A stretch of DNA of 64,000 nucleotides from NCBI GenBank assembly GCA_017303455.1, contig JAFLBM010000010.1, forward strand, positions 62,001 to 126,000, in the 5' to 3' direction. Origin of the DNA: Chitinophagales bacterium (GTDB lineage: Bacteria > Bacteroidota > Bacteroidia > Chitinophagales > Chitinophagaceae). The position numbers and the translations under genes were made by a program. Positions 60,131 through 64,000 of the stretch are shown here, piece by piece. The first letter of the stretch is position 1, and each line of letters starts with the position of its first letter. The notes under the pieces are model-generated. The model saw only the letters and a program-made list of their open reading frames with translations. It had not been told where the DNA came from and made no database searches.

Positions 60131-62956
60131 ATGCCCAAAGACAATTCTATTCAGTCGGTCCTGATCATCGGTTCAGGGCCTATTATTATCGGACAAGCCT
60201 GTGAATTTGACTATTCCGGAACCCAGGCTGCCCGCAGCCTCCGGGAAGAAGGTATCAAAGTATATCTTATTAACAGCAACCCGGCCACCATCATGACTGA
60301 CCCGATGATGGCAGATAAGGTATACCTGCTACCGCTTACGACCGAGAGTATTGAGCAGATACTGCAGGAAAACAAGATTGATGCGGTGCTTCCCACCATG
60401 GGCGGACAAACCGCATTAAACCTGGCTAAAGAAGCGGAAGAGTTGGGATTGTGGGAACAATATGGTGTGCGGCTGATTGGTGTGGATATCAAAGCCATTG
60501 ATAAAGCAGAAGACAGGGAGCAGTTCCGCAAGTGGATGATCCAACTGGGTGTAAATGTTGCGCAGGCAAAGATTGCCAACTCATTTCTCGAAGGAAAGGA
60601 ATATGCACAGGAAATAGGTTTCCCCCTGGTTCTGCGTCCATCCTTCACTCTTGGCGGCACTGGTGGCGGTTTGGTATTTAAAAAAGAAGAGCTTGACGAA
60701 GCATTGAACAGGGCCCTGACAGCAAGTCCCATTCACGAGGTGCTGGTAGAAAAGGCAGTATTAGGATGGAAAGAATTTGAACTGGAATTGCTCAGAGATT
60801 CTGCCGATAATGTTTGTATCATCTGTACGGTGGAGAATTTTGACCCGATGGGTGTTCATACCGGCGATTCCATCACGGTGGCTCCAGCCATGACACTCAG
60901 TGATACAGCCATGCAACTGATGCGCAACACAGCTGTTACCATGATGAGAGACCTCGGTAATTTTGCCGGTGGTTGCAATGTGCAGTTCGCATTAAATCCC
61001 GACACCGAAGAGATCATTGCCATTGAGATCAATCCCCGGGTAAGCCGCTCCTCTGCATTAGCCAGTAAAGCCACCGGGTATCCTATTGCAAAGATTGCAG
61101 CCAAACTTGCCATCGGTTATAACCTGGATGAATTACAAAACCAGATCACCAAAACAACATCCGCCTATTTTGAACCGGCGCTGGATTATGTGATCGTCAA
61201 AATACCCCGTTGGAATTTTGATAAATTTAAGGGTGCCAATGACACACTTGGCTTCCAGATGAAAAGTGTGGGTGAAGTGATGGGCATCGGGAGAAGTTTT
61301 ACAGAAGCCGTACAAAAAGCCTGTCAGAGCCTCGAGAACAATGCCGTGGGGCTGGGCTACTATGGCAAAAGCCTGATGCATGCGGAAGAATTGCTGGAGT
61401 ATATCAAAACACCAAAATGGGACCGCATCTTCCGCATTAAGGATGCGCTGATGGCGGGTATTTCGGTCAGTTCCATTTCAAAAGCCACCAATGGCATTGA
61501 CCGGTGGTTTCTTTACGAAATTCAAAAAATAGTCAATATTGAAAAAGAAATTGCCAAATACGATCTGGACAACTTACCTATTGAATTATTAACAGAAGCC
61601 AAAGTAAATGGTTTCAGCGATGAGCAGATCAGCCGCATTTTACAGCATGGCGATGAAGAAGATATTTATAAGAAAAGAAAAGAAGCAGGAATAACCAGGG
61701 TCTATAAAATGGTAGATACCTGTGCCGCAGAATTTGAAGCAAAAACACCTTATTTCTATTCTACGTTTGAAGCCGGTAATTCAAATGAGTCAAAAGTCTC
61801 CGATAAAAAGAAGATCATTGTTCTGGGTTCCGGCCCTAACCGTATCGGGCAGGGTATTGAATTTGATTATTGCTGTGTACACGGATTACTGGCTATCAAA
61901 GAGGCGGGTTACGAATCCATTATGATCAACTGCAACCCCGAAACGGTGAGCACTGATTTTGATATGGCCGACAAACTCTATTTCGAGCCGGTATACTGGG
62001 AGCATGTATGGGAGATCATCGAACATGAAAAGCCCGAAGGGGTGATAGTACAGCTTGGCGGACAGACGGCGCTGAAAATGGCCGAAAAACTTCACCAGAA
62101 AGGAATAAAGATCATTGGAACTTCCTTCGACAGCATGGACATTGCCGAAGATCGTGGCCGGTTTAGCGACAGGCTGAAAGATCTTGGTATTCCCTATCCC
62201 GATTATGGAACCGCCTACGATGTGGATGAAGCGGTTGCGGTAGCCAACAAAGTGGGTTATCCTGTTTTGGTTCGGCCTTCCTATGTGCTCGGTGGTCAAC
62301 GGATGCGTATCGTCATCAATGATGATGAGGTGGAAAAAGCCGTAGTGAGTTTGCTGAAACATATTCCCGGCAATAAAATTCTGATCGACCATTTCCTTGA
62401 CCGTTGCCAGGAAGCTGAAATAGACGCCATATTTGACGGGGAGGATTTTCATGTAATGGGTGTAATGGAACATATAGAACCGGCAGGCATTCACAGCGGT
62501 GATAGCAATGCCGTGCTGCCTGCTTTCAACCTCACTCCCCTCATCATCCAGACAATGGAAGAGTATGCAGAAAAAATTGCAAGAGAATTAAAAATAAAAG
62601 GGCTGATCAATATCCAGTTTGCTATTAAGGATGGCAAAGTATATGTAATTGAGGCAAACCCGAGGGCAAGCCGCACTACTCCTTTTATCGCCAAAGCCTA
62701 CCAGATACCCTACCTGAATATAGCCACCAAAGTGATGATGGGCGTTAACAAGCTTAAAGATTTCACATTCGAGAAAAAACTTAAAGGATACGCTATCAAA
62801 GAACCGGTATTCAGCTTTAATAAATTCCCCGGCGTGAATAAAGAGCTGGGGCCGGAAATGAAATCAACCGGGGAAGCCATCCGCTTTGTAAAAGACCTCC
62901 GTGATCCTTACTTCAGGCAATTATACAAAGACAGGAGTATGTACCTGAGTAAATAA
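60131..62956 (+). CDS. carB: carbamoyl-phosphate synthase large subunit, short form
   Basis: Makes carbamoyl phosphate for pyrimidine and arginine synthesis from ammonia, bicarbonate and ATP. Both ATP-grasp halves are intact: SVLIIGSGPIIIGQACEFDY at the N-terminus and IIVLGSGPNRIGQGIEFDYC at about residue 560. The protein is 941 residues, against about 1070 in E. coli, and stops after the second ATP-grasp half with DPYFRQLYKDRSMYLSK. The C-terminal MGS-like allosteric domain (about 130 residues, binding ornithine, UMP or IMP) is therefore absent. Shorter forms of about 940-950 residues occur in Flavobacteriia and relatives from memory, so this is not a mutation. No carA is adjacent. Confidence 0.95.
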   Translation: MPKDNSIQSVLIIGSGPIIIGQACEFDYSGTQAARSLREEGIKVYLINSNPATIMTDPMMADKVYLLPLTTESIEQILQENKIDAVLPTMGGQTALNLAKEAEELGLWEQYGVRLIGVDIKAIDKAEDREQFRKWMIQLGVNVAQAKIANSFLEGKEYAQEIGFPLVLRPSFTLGGTGGGLVFKKEELDEALNRALTASPIHEVLVEKAVLGWKEFELELLRDSADNVCIICTVENFDPMGVHTGDSITVAPAMTLSDTAMQLMRNTAVTMMRDLGNFAGGCNVQFALNPDTEEIIAIEINPRVSRSSALASKATGYPIAKIAAKLAIGYNLDELQNQITKTTSAYFEPALDYVIVKIPRWNFDKFKGANDTLGFQMKSVGEVMGIGRSFTEAVQKACQSLENNAVGLGYYGKSLMHAEELLEYIKTPKWDRIFRIKDALMAGISVSSISKATNGIDRWFLYEIQKIVNIEKEIAKYDLDNLPIELLTEAKVNGFSDEQISRILQHGDEEDIYKKRKEAGITRVYKMVDTCAAEFEAKTPYFYSTFEAGNSNESKVSDKKKIIVLGSGPNRIGQGIEFDYCCVHGLLAIKEAGYESIMINCNPETVSTDFDMADKLYFEPVYWEHVWEIIEHEKPEGVIVQLGGQTALKMAEKLHQKGIKIIGTSFDSMDIAEDRGRFSDRLKDLGIPYPDYGTAYDVDEAVAVANKVGYPVLVRPSYVLGGQRMRIVINDDEVEKAVVSLLKHIPGNKILIDHFLDRCQEAEIDAIFDGEDFHVMGVMEHIEPAGIHSGDSNAVLPAFNLTPLIIQTMEEYAEKIARELKIKGLINIQFAIKDGKVYVIEANPRASRTTPFIAKAYQIPYLNIATKVMMGVNKLKDFTFEKKLKGYAIKEPVFSFNKFPGVNKELGPEMKSTGEAIRFVKDLRDPYFRQLYKDRSMYLSK

Positions 62957-62965
62957 TGCAGCAAC

Positions 62966-62993
62966 AAAAAACCCGGTAGCTGCCGGGTTTTTT
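62966..62993. terminator. bidirectional intrinsic terminator
   Basis: 11-bp stem AAAAAACCCGG/CCGGGTTTTTT with a six-base loop, between carB and the convergent response regulator. A-run and T-run on opposite sides allow use in both directions. Confidence 0.85.
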
Positions 62994-63015
62994 CAATTAT
63001 ATACTGGCAGGGAGT

Positions 63016-63675
63016 CTATATCTCAACAATTCCGTGCTTAATCGCATACATCACCAATCCCACCCGGCTGTGTACTTTAAGTTTATTGAACAATACCTGC
63101 CTGTAATCGTCAGCTGTCCGTGCACTGATAAACATTTTTTCTGCTATTTCCCTGTAGGATAACTCCGTACATGCCCAGCGAAGGAATTCTCTTTCCCTTT
63201 CGTTCAGCAACAATTCTTTGAGTGGCTGGTCAGCATCGTGGTGGAGGCCGCTTATCAGCTTACCGGAAACATATTCTGAAACATATACATTTTTATCCAT
63301 CAGTGAATCCAACGCCTGTTTTAACTCTTCCGGGTCTGTATTTTTCAGCAGGTATCCCTTTGCCCCTAACCTGAACATTTTAATGATCGTCCGTTCATCA
63401 CTCAGCATGGACAAAGCCAGTATTTTAACCTGCGGATAGTTTTTGTACAGCCATTGCGTCGTTTCAAAACCATCCATCTCGGGCATATTCACATCAAGCA
63501 TAACAATATCCGGAATACCCTCTTTGAGGATCTTAGTCCGTAGGTCTTTACCGTTATCCGCTTCGATAACCACTGAGTAAACATCAAAAGTATTAACAAG
63601 ATTAGCCAGCGCTTTTCGCAGCAGGCTGTGATCATCCGCAATTGCAACGCTGACCTTCCTGTTTTTCTTTGCCAT
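63016..63675 (-). CDS. LuxR-type response regulator (NarL/FixJ family)
   Basis: 219 residues. Receiver domain with phospho-Asp in IVMLDVNMPEMDGFE and GYLLKN; LuxR-type helix-turn-helix at the C-terminus (LLNEREREFLRWACTELSYR, then EIAEKMFISARTADDYRQVL). It follows a histidine kinase gene on the same strand by 3 bases, so this is a second two-component pair. Not obviously related to the genes of the 47-56 kb block. Confidence 0.93.
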   Translation of the reverse strand: MAKKNRKVSVAIADDHSLLRKALANLVNTFDVYSVVIEADNGKDLRTKILKEGIPDIVMLDVNMPEMDGFETTQWLYKNYPQVKILALSMLSDERTIIKMFRLGAKGYLLKNTDPEELKQALDSLMDKNVYVSEYVSGKLISGLHHDADQPLKELLLNEREREFLRWACTELSYREIAEKMFISARTADDYRQVLFNKLKVHSRVGLVMYAIKHGIVEI

Positions 63676-63678
63676 AGA

Positions 63679-64000
63679 TCATGATTCTTGCGGCAAAGAT
63701 AGTTTTATCAGCACATTAGTGCCTGTTCCGGGTTTGCTGTCGATAGAAATATCTGCATCTATAATCCGGGCCCTGTTAAAAAGGCTTCGTAACCCTACGC
63801 CGCTGACGGAAGAAGAAGATTGCTGTTTTTCTGAAAGATCAAACCCGGTCCCGTTATCATTTATCTCCAGCTCAAAGGAGCCGGGGAGATACCGTATCAT
63901 TACCGTTATTGCTGAAGCCTTTGCATGCTTCAGGATATTATTCAGCGCTTCCTGGAACATCCGGAACAGGAAAATTGATTTCTGCTCGCTGAATGGCTCC
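63679..64000 (-). CDS. sensor histidine kinase, C-terminal part (cut by the window end)
   Basis: Partial: the frame stays open past the window edge at 64000. The visible part holds the ATP-binding N-box (RMFQEALNNILKHA), DNGTGFDL and the GVGLRSLFNRARII G-box. Reading upstream at the edge gives EPFSEQKSIFLFRMFQEAL, in frame. The N-terminal sensor and His-containing parts lie outside the window. It phosphorylates the LuxR-type regulator 3 bases downstream. Confidence 0.87.
   Translation of the reverse strand, partial: EPFSEQKSIFLFRMFQEALNNILKHAKASAITVMIRYLPGSFELEINDNGTGFDLSEKQQSSSSVSGVGLRSLFNRARIIDADISIDSKPGTGTNVLIKLSLPQES

Overview
The window looks like ordinary chromosome from a Bacteroidota bacterium, most likely family Chitinophagaceae. 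The evidence is a SusC/SusD pair, a PorZ-like type IX secretion protein, a DUF1501/DUF1800 pair, many lipoproteins, promoters of the Bacteroidota form TTG-N18..21-TANNTTTG, few Shine-Dalgarno sequences, and several TTG or GTG starts. I see no phage, insertion sequence, CRISPR array, rRNA or tRNA. Genus and species cannot be given from sequence alone.

Layout. 0-8 kb: DUF1501/DUF1800 pair, AlkB-type monooxygenase, small cytochrome c lipoprotein, M43 metalloprotease, serS, a small hypothetical gene with a secreted cyclophilin. 8-16.4 kb: outer-membrane TonB-type receptor, gcvH, ECF sigma/anti-sigma pair, VanZ-like protein, a DUF937-like protein, prfA, amidohydrolase. 16.4-28.4 kb: hydrolase, EEP-family nuclease, recO, porZ-like gene, RND exporter, SusC/SusD. 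28.4-42 kb: TlpA-like lipoprotein, gatB, PDZ protein, GNAT, alaS, M23 peptidase, MerR regulator, thioredoxin, MscS channel, lpxH, LUD protein. 42-47.5 kb: ftsH, rsfS, birA, DUF5777 protein, sterol-desaturase family protein. 47.5-56.1 kb: an accessory block on the minus strand with two tandem alpha/beta hydrolases, a LuxR-type response regulator, a large propeller sensor kinase and two tandem lipoproteins. 56.1-64 kb: bcp, second M23 peptidase, MORN protein, lipoprotein, carB without its allosteric domain, and a second LuxR-type two-component pair cut by the window end.

The most notable observation is in the 47.5-56.1 kb block. Four promoters there, in front of both hydrolases and both tandem lipoproteins, carry a GG(C/T/G)(G/T)AT element exactly 22 nt upstream of a NANNTTTG -7 box. 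A fifth, with 21 nt spacing, lies in front of the response regulator. This suggests a small local regulon run by the embedded sensor/regulator pair on secreted hydrolases and lipoproteins. It is inference from sequence alignment by eye.

A second point is a minus-strand -7 box followed about 80 nt later by a strong intrinsic terminator in the gene-free gap after the VanZ-like gene (13.0-13.13 kb), which could be a small RNA. Housekeeping genes (serS, gcvH, prfA, recO, gatB, alaS, lpxH, ftsH, rsfS, birA, carB) are recognisable and intact.
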